From positions 1,612,001 through 1,676,000 of the forward strand of contig OZ244979.1 in the NCBI GenBank assembly GCA_965223095.1: a stretch of DNA of 64,000 nt. The letters run 5' to 3'. The position numbers were made by a program, and so were the translations under genes. Below are positions 25,233-33,374 of the stretch, piece by piece (position 1 is the stretch's first letter; every line of letters begins with the position of its first letter). The notes below the pieces were generated by a model. The model was not told the origin of the DNA. It saw nothing but the letters and a program-made list of their open reading frames with translations, and made no database searches. Source of the DNA: J054 sp965223095. GTDB lineage: Bacteria > Pseudomonadota > Gammaproteobacteria > Steroidobacterales > GCA-2729495.

Positions 25233-26957
25233 GTTAACACTCCTAACTTAGCCAGCGGGCATTCTAGCGACTCGCCCCTGAGTATGCAGTTTTATCTATT
25301 CGTGACTGCGACTCGCGCAATCGTCTTTCTGCAAAAACTTGCATTGCGTCATCTTAGATCGCGCGTGCCAAATTGCTTGTGCGGAACCAGAGGCTACCTG
25401 CCCAGCCTCATCGTGGTTTATGCCGGTCTGGTTTTTCCAGTACTGGGCAGTGACATCCAGACTATTCAGCGTGGCGCCACCATCGATCCGCCCTCGCTGG
25501 ATCCGAACATTGGCACCGCCACGCCCGCTAGTCCGGTGTTATCGGACCTGGTCGAGGGTTTGGTGGTGCGCGGGCGTGCTGGAGAACCGGTACCCGGTGC
25601 TGCGGTTTCCTGGAGCCTCAGCGACGATTTGCTCACTTACCGCTTTGAGTTGCGAGAGCAGCTGAAATGGTCAGATGGACAGCCATTGACGGCGCAGGAT
25701 TTCGTCTACTCGTTTCGTCGTTTGCTAAATCCCGCGACTGCCGCGCCAGGCGCGGGCATGTTTCGCATTATTGACGGGGCGGCGGCCGTCCTGGCGGGCG
25801 AAGCGCCGGCCGAATCCCTGCGCGTGGCAGCCATCGATGCGCTGACCTTGGAAATCCGATTGGCACGCCCGGCTCCGTACTTCATTCAGTTGTTGGCCAA
25901 TAGCCAGGGTACGCCCGTGCCGCGTCATGCTATTGAAAAGCACGGCCGAAATTGGACTCGGCCTGGACTGATGGTCACCAGCGGTCCCTATGTGTTGACG
26001 GAGCGTGTCCCGCAAGTCCACATGCGCTTGGAACGCAATCCTCACTACCATGCCGCCGATAAGTTGAGTATCGATGTTGTCTATTGGCGGCCGGTGCAAG
26101 ATCTAGGGGCGGCTTTTCGTCAATTTCGCGCGGGCGAATTACACACCATCTTACTGGCACCGCCGGATCAGCTACAGTGGTTGCGCGACAACATGCCCAA
26201 CGCCCTGCATGTCAATCCAATCCAGGCCAATTATCATTTGGTCTTTAACCTGTCCCGCGCGCCCGTTGATGATCCGCGCGTACGCCGTGCTTTGTACTTG
26301 GCCATTGACCATGACGCCATTGCCAATGCGGTTATGCAAGGTGGCGCGCGGCCCGCGCCGACTTTAATCACGCCGGGCATTGGTGGTTATCCAGGCCTTG
26401 AGCTGCCGGCAATGCGCCGGTCTTTCGCCGTCCGTCAAGATCAAGCGCGACAGTTGCTGGCCGAAGCGGGTTATGGTCCCGATGTACCACTCAGGGTGCC
26501 TTTGATTTATGACACTCAAGAAGAAAACCGCAAAGTTATGGTGGCCATTACCGCCATGTGGCGAGCCATTGGCGTAGTGACCCAGGTGGAGAATTTGGAG
26601 GGGCGCGCACTGATCGGCCGATTGCGCGGTAGAGATTTCGTGGTCGCGCGTTCCGGGCAATTCGCAGTATTCGATGACGCCTATGCGTTTCTGCAGCGGT
26701 ACCGTAGTGATAGCACGGACAACTACGCCGCTTATCGAAACCCGAATTACGACGAATTGTTGGATCAGGCGAATGCCGAAAGAGACGCCGCCAAGCGCAT
26801 TGAATTGTTACTCTCAGCCGAGCGCATGTTGTTGGGCGATCAACCGATCTTGCCGATCTACTGGTACCTAAGCAAAGTCCTCGTGAGTCCGCGCGTTCAA
26901 GGGTGGCAAGATGCGCCGCTGGGTACACCACCCACTCGCTATCTAAGTCTCAAATAG
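25224..26957 (+). CDS. Oligopeptide ABC-transporter substrate-binding protein (OppA/DppA family)
   Basis: Exported binding protein of up to 577 residues. The mature part has SBP_bac_5 hallmarks: GATIDPPSLDPNIG, DLVEGLVVRG, WSDGQPLTAQDFVYSFRRLLNP, SGPYVLTE, RNPHYH, DPRVRRALYLAIDH and LPIYWYLSK. The start is uncertain. ATG 25224 overlaps the slyX start, ATG 25284 is an alternative, and neither has a good ribosome site. The export signal is probably the segment YLPSLIVVYAGLVFPVLGSD, which is far from either start. No permease or ATPase genes follow, so it may serve a transporter elsewhere or recycle cell-wall peptides (MppA-like). Confidence 0.88.
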   Translation: MFHVNTPNLASGHSSDSPLSMQFYLFVTATRAIVFLQKLALRHLRSRVPNCLCGTRGYLPSLIVVYAGLVFPVLGSDIQTIQRGATIDPPSLDPNIGTATPASPVLSDLVEGLVVRGRAGEPVPGAAVSWSLSDDLLTYRFELREQLKWSDGQPLTAQDFVYSFRRLLNPATAAPGAGMFRIIDGAAAVLAGEAPAESLRVAAIDALTLEIRLARPAPYFIQLLANSQGTPVPRHAIEKHGRNWTRPGLMVTSGPYVLTERVPQVHMRLERNPHYHAADKLSIDVVYWRPVQDLGAAFRQFRAGELHTILLAPPDQLQWLRDNMPNALHVNPIQANYHLVFNLSRAPVDDPRVRRALYLAIDHDAIANAVMQGGARPAPTLITPGIGGYPGLELPAMRRSFAVRQDQARQLLAEAGYGPDVPLRVPLIYDTQEENRKVMVAITAMWRAIGVVTQVENLEGRALIGRLRGRDFVVARSGQFAVFDDAYAFLQRYRSDSTDNYAAYRNPNYDELLDQANAERDAAKRIELLLSAERMLLGDQPILPIYWYLSKVLVSPRVQGWQDAPLGTPPTRYLSLK

Positions 26958-27049
26958 CCTTTGCGCCGCCGCTCCGCGCTGCCGAGTCTGCGAGCAAATT
27001 GCTAGTATCGGCTTCCAATTGATGCCCGAAATTCTTAGGGAGGCCCAGC

Positions 27050-27763
27050 GTGCCAGTAATGCAAACCTCTAATCTCACGCCACGCGAGTATTGGCAGCAG
27101 GTTAAGTCCAACCCCAATCGCGCTAAGTTTGGTTTTGGGGAGAAGGCGGCCATCATCAATATCGATTTGCAACGTGCCTATACGGATATTGATCGTTTTG
27201 CTACGGCTTACGAAACCGACCCCCGTCAAATCGAGTATATCAATGCGCTATCGTCGGGGGCGCGAAAAAAAAATATGCCCGTGATTTGGACCTATGTGGC
27301 CTACATGAAGAATGCAGATGACGCTGGTGTTTGGGGTACGCGCACGAACACCCCTGACTCTTTGCAAAATATAAAACATGGTGACGAGCGTGCCGCCTTC
27401 GATTCGCGTTTGGAAATTAACCACGATTACGACGCCGTTATCGATAAGCGCATGGCCAGTGTGTTTCATGACACAGCGATCGCATCCTTGCTGATCTGGC
27501 ACAAGGTTGATACCGTTATTCTCACTGGGGGGAGCACTTCCGGTTGTGTGCGTGCTAGTGCGGTAAGCGCTTTGTCGATGGGGTATCGAACGATAATTCC
27601 CGAGGAGTGCGTAGCCGATAAGCATGAGATTCCACACTTCGCCAATCTGTGCGATCTGATGTTGAAATATGCGGATGTTGAGCCTGTTGCTGACGTTATC
27701 GATTGGCTCGACGCACACTCGGGCTTTCCGCCCATTCGCGAACTGCGCGGCGCGAAATTTTGA
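27050..27763 (+). CDS. Isochorismatase-family cysteine hydrolase
   Basis: Protein of 237 residues from GTG 27050 (ATG 27059 is possible). The catalytic triad of the family is present: Asp39 in INIDLQ, Lys133 in VIDKRMAS and Cys166 in GGSTSGCVRAS. The spacing and the LTGGSTSGCVRASA block resemble N-carbamoylsarcosine amidohydrolase-type enzymes that cleave carbamoyl or amide groups. The exact substrate is unknown. It is alone, and a bidirectional terminator 120 bases downstream separates it from the RRM gene. Confidence 0.85.
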   Translation: MPVMQTSNLTPREYWQQVKSNPNRAKFGFGEKAAIINIDLQRAYTDIDRFATAYETDPRQIEYINALSSGARKKNMPVIWTYVAYMKNADDAGVWGTRTNTPDSLQNIKHGDERAAFDSRLEINHDYDAVIDKRMASVFHDTAIASLLIWHKVDTVILTGGSTSGCVRASAVSALSMGYRTIIPEECVADKHEIPHFANLCDLMLKYADVEPVADVIDWLDAHSGFPPIRELRGAKF

Positions 27764-27885
27764 TCAAAGTTGTTGAAAGTATCGGCTTGCGCCGAGCGTG
27801 GGTGTCGTCGTAATTGGACTTAGCGACGAATCAACGTGACCTCAAAAACGTACCTCGCTTTTCTGAGCGTGATTTAGGTGGCCAT

Positions 27886-27913
27886 AAAAAAACCCCGCCG
27901 TGGCGGGGTTTTT
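27886..27913. terminator. Bidirectional Rho-independent terminator
   Basis: CCCCGCC and GGCGGGG form a stem with a tight loop. A run of seven A on the left and five T on the right let it work on both strands. It ends the isochorismatase-type gene on the plus strand and the RRM gene, which stops at 27933, on the minus strand. Confidence 0.9.
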
Positions 27914-27932
27914 CGCATGGGTTTGCGGCCGG

Positions 27933-28220
27933 CTACCAGCGACCGCCACCACCGCCTCGATTCGCGCGAGGTTCACGCGGACGGGCTTCGTTGACTTTGA
28001 TTTGCCGGCCTTCGAGACTGGTACCGTCCAGTGCTTCGATGGCAGCTTGGGCTTCGCTTTCGGAAGACATTTCGACAAAGCCGAACCCCTTGCTTCGCCC
28101 GGTATCGCGGTCATTAATGATGGTTGCCGAATCGACGGTGCCGTGCTGACTGAAAGTCTCACGTAGCGTGTCATCGGTGGATGAGTACGGCAGGTTGCCG
28201 ACGTATAGTTTCTTAGCCAT
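27933..28220 (-). CDS. RNA recognition motif (RRM) protein
   Basis: Small RNA-binding protein of 95 residues with one RRM: RNP2 at 5-10 (LYVGNL) and RNP1 at 44-51 (KGFGFVEM). A basic, glycine-rich tail (RANRGGGGGRW) ends it, as in cyanobacterial and proteobacterial cold-inducible Rbp proteins. A strong site (AGGAGGGAAA) precedes the ATG. The probable promoter is about 80 bases upstream. It likely binds single-stranded RNA and acts as an RNA chaperone. Regulation by cold is typical of the family but not shown by this sequence. Confidence 0.92.
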   Translation of the reverse strand: MAKKLYVGNLPYSSTDDTLRETFSQHGTVDSATIINDRDTGRSKGFGFVEMSSESEAQAAIEALDGTSLEGRQIKVNEARPREPRANRGGGGGRW

Positions 28221-28301
28221 TTTCCCTCCTAAACGTTCTAGTCACCGCTTAAGAAGTTAGTAGACGACAGGTCCCCAGACTCGAAGCAAGCGAAATAGAA
28301 G

Positions 28302-28337
28302 CCCGAGCATTATATAGCCAAGAAAAGACCTTTGCAG
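28302..28337 (-). promoter_or_regulatory. Probable sigma-70 promoter of the RRM gene
   Basis: On the minus strand, TATAAT at 28314-28309 has a 17-base spacer to a weak -35 (CTGCAA, 28337-28332). Transcription would start near 28302 and leave a leader of about 80 bases. Between 28338 and the LLM gene end at 28529 I see no gene, only GC-rich sequence. Confidence 0.55.
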
Positions 28338-28528
28338 AGTCTATTGGCGTGATGAATCAGAGCTGCTTATTTGGGCTCCATGCCATCGGCGCTGCGCTGG
28401 CTGCGATTGGCTGAACCCAAGGGTTATCAAGGTCTGTAGACTCATCCCCGGTCCCGCAAGTCATCCTCGCGGCCTACTCGACCAATGCGGCGGCGGCAGT
28501 GCAGCCGCGGCGGGCTGCCAGTCCCCGG

Positions 28529-29557
28529 CTAGATTTGTCGCAGCCGCGGAACGACCTTTTCGCCGATGATTTTTAGCGCATCCATGGGGTCGGCGTGTAG
28601 ACGCAGGGCAATCTCGGTCAAACCAGCGCGACCGAATTTCTCAAAGCGGGCGATTTCTCGATCTAGATCCTCAAGACCGCCGGTGGAAGTCAGGCCCACG
28701 GCCAGCTTGTTTGAAATCTCCTGCGGGACGCCCTTCACTTCATCGGCATGACTGAAGTAGGCATCGACATAGTTTTGAAAATTATCCGTGACGATCTTCA
28801 CCTCGTCATCATCCAGATAAAGCTTGGTGAGCTCCGGGTCCAGCTTGCGGGCTCGCCACGGCAGTTCTCGGCGCGATTCGCGAAAGGCGGCATCGCGGTC
28901 TGCCTTAATGTGCCAACCCCAAAACGTGTTGACGCGAAAATCTTCCGCCGGCGTATCGCGCCGCTGGATTCCGGTGCGGACGTTTTCCATTGCCGGTTCG
29001 ACGATTTCTGGTGGCGTACAGCCCACGAAAACGCCGTCGGCGATGCGCCCTTCCATGCGCATCATCATGGGACGGTAGGCTGTGCCGTAAACCGTCGGTG
29101 GCGTTGCCTGCAGCCAGTCATAGGCGCAAGGCAAATTGACATTGTAGATCTCGCCCTTATACCCACGCTTCAGGCCACCGCGCGCGGCAAGGCGCACGAT
29201 CTCAATGGCTTCGCGAATAGCCAGAACAACCTTCTTCGGCTTTTTTAGATCCATGGCGTCGAGGTTGCCTTCGCCGGCGCCAACGGCGACTTGTGCTCTA
29301 CCACCGCTAATTTCATTGAGCGTCAGGAGTGCATTGGCAATTTTTAGCGGGTGCATTTCGAAGGGGCTAACCGCCAAGGCGCCCATGCGAATTCGCGATG
29401 TTGATTCCGCTAATTTGGCGAGACTGAGGAAAGGATCCCAGTGAGCGAAATAATTTGAGGTCCATATAGCCCGAATCCCGTACTTTTCAGCGGCCAGGCC
29501 AAGCTCGGTGATTTGGCTTGGGTTTAGATCAGGTTCGAGAATCAGGTCGACGTCCAC
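28529..29557 (-). CDS. LLM-class flavin-dependent oxidoreductase
   Basis: Luciferase-like TIM-barrel enzyme of about 342 residues. I start it at the GTG at 29557, behind GAGGACAA; the open frame extends to 29632 but the extra 25 residues are not conserved in character. Family blocks: IWTSNYFAHWDPFLSLAKLAES, IRMGALAVSPFEMHPLKIANALLTLNEISGGRAQVAVGAGEG, and the C-terminal GGLEDLDREIARFEKFG. These enzymes use F420 or FMN to oxidise or reduce organic substrates. Which cofactor is used cannot be decided here. It is divergent from the TPR-oxygenase gene. Confidence 0.85.
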   Translation of the reverse strand: MDVDLILEPDLNPSQITELGLAAEKYGIRAIWTSNYFAHWDPFLSLAKLAESTSRIRMGALAVSPFEMHPLKIANALLTLNEISGGRAQVAVGAGEGNLDAMDLKKPKKVVLAIREAIEIVRLAARGGLKRGYKGEIYNVNLPCAYDWLQATPPTVYGTAYRPMMMRMEGRIADGVFVGCTPPEIVEPAMENVRTGIQRRDTPAEDFRVNTFWGWHIKADRDAAFRESRRELPWRARKLDPELTKLYLDDDEVKIVTDNFQNYVDAYFSHADEVKGVPQEISNKLAVGLTSTGGLEDLDREIARFEKFGRAGLTEIALRLHADPMDALKIIGEKVVPRLRQI

Positions 29558-29707
29558 TTTATTGTCCTCGGTATTGCTTGGATAACAGGGTAATTTGCTG
29601 GGTCGGCAAAGATAGGGCCTTAGCCCGCGCATTACTAGACTTGACGGGTATGACCAAACTTTAGCCTAGAATGCGCGGCATGCTGTGTTTTTTATTTCGG
29701 TTAAGAC

Positions 29708-31246
29708 ATGACTCCTCCACCGGGTCCCGATTCTAGATCGGAGCTTGCTCAACTGTTGCGATCGGCCATGCACCACCACCAGGATGGTGAGTTAGCGGCC
29801 GCCGCCCGGAGCTACGATGAGTTGCTTGAATCCTGGCCTAAGCACGCTGTGGCCTTACGCTTGCGCGGCAGCCTTGCGCGTGACATGAGTGACTTGGACA
29901 CCTCGGCGGAACTGTTGCAGCGGGCCTTGGTGGTGGAACCCGACAATTTTAAAATAAACAACGAGTTGGCGTTAACAGCCCTGGCCCAGGGGGACTTGGC
30001 TAAGGCGGATCGGCAGCTGCGCGCGGCGCTACGCGCGGATCCTGAAGCGCTGGGTCCTTTGGCAAACTTAGGCGCCTTGGCTCAGTATCGTGGCCGGCTG
30101 TTCGAAGCCATAGAGTTGCACAAGCGCTATCTGCAACGGGTGCCCGATGACTTAGAAGTGCAGTGCAATCTTGCCGCGGCGCTGGCCGATGCCGGCCGCG
30201 GTGATGAAGCCTTGCAGTTTTGCACCGATGCTTTGAAGAAGACCGCGGGCAATGCGCATGTTTTGGCCAGCCATGGCGCAGTTCTGCTTAGTCTCGAACG
30301 CTACTCTGAAGCGATCGAAGTATTGACGGATGCCACCCAGCGCAATCCCGGCGATGATCTTGCCTTGACGAATCTGGCCTACGCGCTGCGTCAAGCGGGT
30401 CAAATAGAGACGGCCTTGGCTGTGTTGCGCAGGGCATCCGCATGCAACACCAACAATGCGCGTGCCGTGCACGATCTTGCCTGGCTGCTCGCCAGCGAAG
30501 ATTCCGCCACCGAGGCGCTGGATCATTGCGCGGAGTTCCTGCGGCGCCATCCCGGGGAGCGCCTAGTCTTGTCAGCCTATGCGGGGATATTGCCCGCCGT
30601 CGGCAGGTGGCAAGAAGCACAAGATTTACTCGACTATGAAGATTTGATTGTTGTCCAGGATATCCAAGCCCCGGTTGCGTTTTCAGACCTCAAGGCATTC
30701 AACAAAGCATTAGCGCGACATCTGCTCGCGGATGCTTCTTTGCTAGCCGAGCCCATGAGTAAGGCAACCCAAGGCGGACTGCAAACTGGCGAGCTTGATC
30801 TTGATGCGGAGCCGGCCCTGGAGAGCTTGCGGGCGATATTGCTCGACGCTGTCGCTGAATATAAGCGGCGTTTGCGCGATGCGCAGCGCGCGGCGCATCC
30901 CGCCATGGCCTATGCCACCGAGAATTGCCGCTTGCGGGTCTGGGCTACGGTGTTGGCGGCCGGCGGCCGGCAGTTATCACATTTGCATCCCTTGGGCTTT
31001 GTGAGCGGCGTGTACTATGTCCAGCTTCCCGCCGACATGGGAAGGTCCGGTGCTCATGCCGGCTGCCTAGAATTCAGCAGTTCGCCGCCCGAACAAGCGC
31101 CAGCCGGCGATTCACCTGTCCACTTGGTGGAACCGAAGCTGGGCCGATTGGTGATTTTTCCGTCCTATTTTCGGCACGCCACCCGCCCCTTTACGAGCTC
31201 TTCAAACCGCATCAGTATTGCGTTTGATGCAATGCCGCAAGCCTAG
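29708..31246 (+). CDS. TPR-repeat protein with C-terminal 2OG-Fe(II) oxygenase-like domain
   Basis: Cytoplasmic protein of 512 residues. Residues about 10-330 are TPR repeats (AARSYDELLESWPKHAVALRLRG, AIELHKRYLQRVPDDLEVQCNLA and others). The C-terminal ~180 residues match putative 2-oxoglutarate/Fe(II) oxygenases of the kind annotated after TPRs: SHLHPLGFVSGVYYVQLP, GCLEFSSSP, LGRLVIFPSYFRHATRPF and NRISIAFDA. The His in the first block and the His in YFRHATRPF are likely iron ligands, with the Arg near NRISIAFD for 2-oxoglutarate. It may hydroxylate a protein or a small molecule bound by the TPRs. The substrate is unknown. Confidence 0.85.
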   Translation: MTPPPGPDSRSELAQLLRSAMHHHQDGELAAAARSYDELLESWPKHAVALRLRGSLARDMSDLDTSAELLQRALVVEPDNFKINNELALTALAQGDLAKADRQLRAALRADPEALGPLANLGALAQYRGRLFEAIELHKRYLQRVPDDLEVQCNLAAALADAGRGDEALQFCTDALKKTAGNAHVLASHGAVLLSLERYSEAIEVLTDATQRNPGDDLALTNLAYALRQAGQIETALAVLRRASACNTNNARAVHDLAWLLASEDSATEALDHCAEFLRRHPGERLVLSAYAGILPAVGRWQEAQDLLDYEDLIVVQDIQAPVAFSDLKAFNKALARHLLADASLLAEPMSKATQGGLQTGELDLDAEPALESLRAILLDAVAEYKRRLRDAQRAAHPAMAYATENCRLRVWATVLAAGGRQLSHLHPLGFVSGVYYVQLPADMGRSGAHAGCLEFSSSPPEQAPAGDSPVHLVEPKLGRLVIFPSYFRHATRPFTSSSNRISIAFDAMPQA

Positions 31247-31489
31247 CTTCGCCGGATCTCGGCCCCCGTATCGAATTGAAAGCGCTTCGGCTCGATGCTA
31301 GGGTGTGATCGGTTTCCCGCGCATGTTCTCGTCCTTGAACCTACCCCTAGAGCCAGAGCACCCGGTTTTTAGTCACTTCGCTAGTGACGCACCGCAACAT
31401 ATAGGAAGGCTTTACCGAACCGCCAACAAGACCTCGCGCATCACAACGACTGCGCTCCCGATTGACGGTACGCTGGAGAAATAACAAGC

Positions 31490-32038
31490 ATGGGAAGAAC
31501 ACGGACCCGTTTTTTTGTCATCCTGATTGCCAGCACGCTGGGTGCCGTGGCGGCAGCCGAGGACCAGGCAGCGGTGATTGCCGCCGGAAGCGCCGTTGGG
31601 CTTGAGTACACCATGAGCCGCGCGGCGTCGGGAGAGTTGCTGCAGAGCAATGTTAACGGCGAAGCGTTTCAGTACGTGCAGGGCGAAGGGCGACTTTTGC
31701 CGCGCTTGGAAGAAGCGCTGCGGGGCCGCAAAGTCCACGATGAATTCGACCTGACTGTAGCGGCGGAAGATGCCTATGGCGCGGTGAATCCGGATGCGGT
31801 GCAAGATGTTTCACTTGAGCAAATTCCCGAAGATGCGCGGGTGGTTGGGGCATTGCTGAACACCCCGAGTCACCCGACACCGATCCGGGTTGTCAAGCTG
31901 CAAGAGGATGTCGCGAGTTTGGACTTCAATCACCCGTTAGCTGGGGAAGATTTGCATTTTAAGCTGCGCGTGCTTTCAGTCCTGCCACCAACAGCGACCG
32001 GTGTCGAAAGCCCGGAAACCACCGTCGAGCAAGAATAA
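31490..32038 (+). CDS. Exported FKBP/SlyD-type peptidyl-prolyl isomerase
   Basis: Protein of 182 residues with a signal peptide (FFVILIASTLGAVAAAEDQ). The FKBP fold of the SlyD subtype is visible: VGLEYTMSRAASGELLQSN, FQYVQGEGRLLPRLEEALRGRKVHDEFDLTVAAEDAYGAVNPD, and a shortened flap after that. SlyD proteins are usually cytoplasmic, so the signal peptide is unusual. It probably helps fold exported proteins. Its neighbours are a small hypothetical and a cyclophilin. Confidence 0.85.
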   Translation: MGRTRTRFFVILIASTLGAVAAAEDQAAVIAAGSAVGLEYTMSRAASGELLQSNVNGEAFQYVQGEGRLLPRLEEALRGRKVHDEFDLTVAAEDAYGAVNPDAVQDVSLEQIPEDARVVGALLNTPSHPTPIRVVKLQEDVASLDFNHPLAGEDLHFKLRVLSVLPPTATGVESPETTVEQE

Positions 32039-32101
32039 TTATTAAAAGAATGTCGAACTTCCGGTTGTTGCCACGGTCGGAAATAGGCTGAAGTTTGTAT
32101 G

Positions 32102-32131
32102 GCGGTGACCCATGGTTAACCCAGTCACCGC
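32102..32131 (+). repeat. Hairpin in the leader of the 104-residue gene
   Basis: GCGGTGAC and GTCACCGC are exact reverse complements separated by 14 bases, ending 17 bases before the ATG at 32149. It could be an operator or leader hairpin, or an attenuated terminator of the FKBP gene without a T-tract. Confidence 0.35.
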
Positions 32132-32148
32132 GGATTTAGGAGCACAAA

Positions 32149-32463
32149 ATGGCGACCAATAAGAAAAATACAACGCCCGTTGATGATACGAATAAAGGTG
32201 AACCTTTTGCCTTGCATGCCGTTGATCAAGCCGACGCGCCTGTCGAAGGCGAAACGGGAACTTGGCACCGGTATACCATCACTCAAGGTGACAATGTCAT
32301 TACCGGCTACCGCAAGGGTTCTAAGACCGCAGTAACCCGGGCGGTGAAACTTATTATCGCGGATTTGAATGAACGCCGCTGCGGCCGTCGCGGTCGTGTG
32401 CATCTTACGAATTCCAGTAGCGGAAAAGCTAAGTCCAACGCGAATAAGGCCAGGGCAACTTGA
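32149..32463 (+). CDS. Hypothetical small basic protein
   Basis: Protein of 104 residues, with AGGAG before the ATG. I do not recognise a family. The middle (TWHRYTITQGDNVITGYRKGSKTAVTRAVKLIIADLNER) could form a small beta-alpha unit, and the tail is rich in Lys, Arg and Ser. No signal peptide or membrane segment. It may bind nucleic acid given its charge. It lies between two peptidyl-prolyl isomerase genes, but the spacing (110 and 205 bases) does not suggest an operon. Confidence 0.7.
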   Translation: MATNKKNTTPVDDTNKGEPFALHAVDQADAPVEGETGTWHRYTITQGDNVITGYRKGSKTAVTRAVKLIIADLNERRCGRRGRVHLTNSSSGKAKSNANKARAT

Positions 32464-32668
32464 TTCCTCAACTCACCGGGACAGTCATTCCCGGGCATTG
32501 CCAAAGTTTCGCGTAAGGTGGCACCGGTTGCCGGATATTCAGGCCAGTCGGTTTTGACTGAGGCTGGCGAACTCTGGCGGCACCAACTGAGGGTCGTTTG
32601 GTGTCGTTGAGATCCAATCGCCTAGACGCATAGTTTTTTACCAGCATTGATTCCAGGAGTACCTGCAA

Positions 32669-33151
32669 ATGAGCGCCCAGCAATGGAATGAGCCACCCGC
32701 CATGCAAATTGAGACTGATAGAACCTACGTTTGTACGATTAGCTTGGGCCGCGGCGACATCGTTTTAGAATTGTTCCCGGAACATGCGCCCCAAACGGTC
32801 AATAATTTTATATTTTTGTCGCGGGAGGGTTTTTACAACGGTACTGAATTTCATCGAGTGATCGCGAACTTCATGATTCAGGGCGGTGATCCCACGGGAA
32901 CCGGTCGCGGGGGGCCGGGCTACCGATTTGCCGATGAATTTGACGGCAATCCCTTGCGTCATGAGCGGGGTGTGATTTCCATGGCCAATGCCGGCCCCGG
33001 AACAAATGGCAGCCAGTTTTTTATTACGCATGGACCGCAGCCCCACCTGGACGGCCGCCACACCGTGTTCGGCAAAGTGACGACTGGGCTCGATATTGTC
33101 GATAGCGTTGAGCAGGGTGATCAGGTCAACGCGATTACCATTGGCGATTAG
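32669..33151 (+). CDS. Cyclophilin-type peptidyl-prolyl cis-trans isomerase
   Basis: Cytoplasmic enzyme of 160 residues (no signal peptide) that isomerises Xaa-Pro bonds. Cyclophilin motifs are intact: NNFIFLSREGFYNGTEFHRVI, FMIQGGDPTGTGRGGPGYRF, GVISMANAGPGTNGSQFFIT and LDGRHTVFGKV. The catalytic Arg is in FHRVI. The ATG follows CCAGGAG. Confidence 0.93.
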   Translation: MSAQQWNEPPAMQIETDRTYVCTISLGRGDIVLELFPEHAPQTVNNFIFLSREGFYNGTEFHRVIANFMIQGGDPTGTGRGGPGYRFADEFDGNPLRHERGVISMANAGPGTNGSQFFITHGPQPHLDGRHTVFGKVTTGLDIVDSVEQGDQVNAITIGD

Positions 33152-33320
33152 AAAACCTGGACGGCTTACAAGCTTTGTGCTAGCTGCGAAGCGGCACTCG
33201 ACCGGCAAGACCTAAACCGGCGTGGTCTTAAGAAACCGCGAATCATTGATTTCCCTTGCAGATTTGCCAGCCTTGGCGACGTTCCTGCGAACTCTTTAGG
33301 TAGTTTCCCCTATTGTTTCC

Positions 33321-33339
33321 TTACGGCACTCGACCGTAA
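33321..33339. repeat. Inverted repeat TTACGG-N7-CCGTAA upstream of the Rieske gene
   Basis: Exact 6-base arms sit 36 bases before the Rieske start. The core CGGCACTCGACCG also occurs once more at 33192-33204, so the two copies flank the probable promoter region and may be a regulator site. Both points are read directly; the role is inferred. Confidence 0.4.
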
Positions 33340-33374
33340 AAAGCCGAACAACTAAAAAGCAAGGGAGCAGGCCT

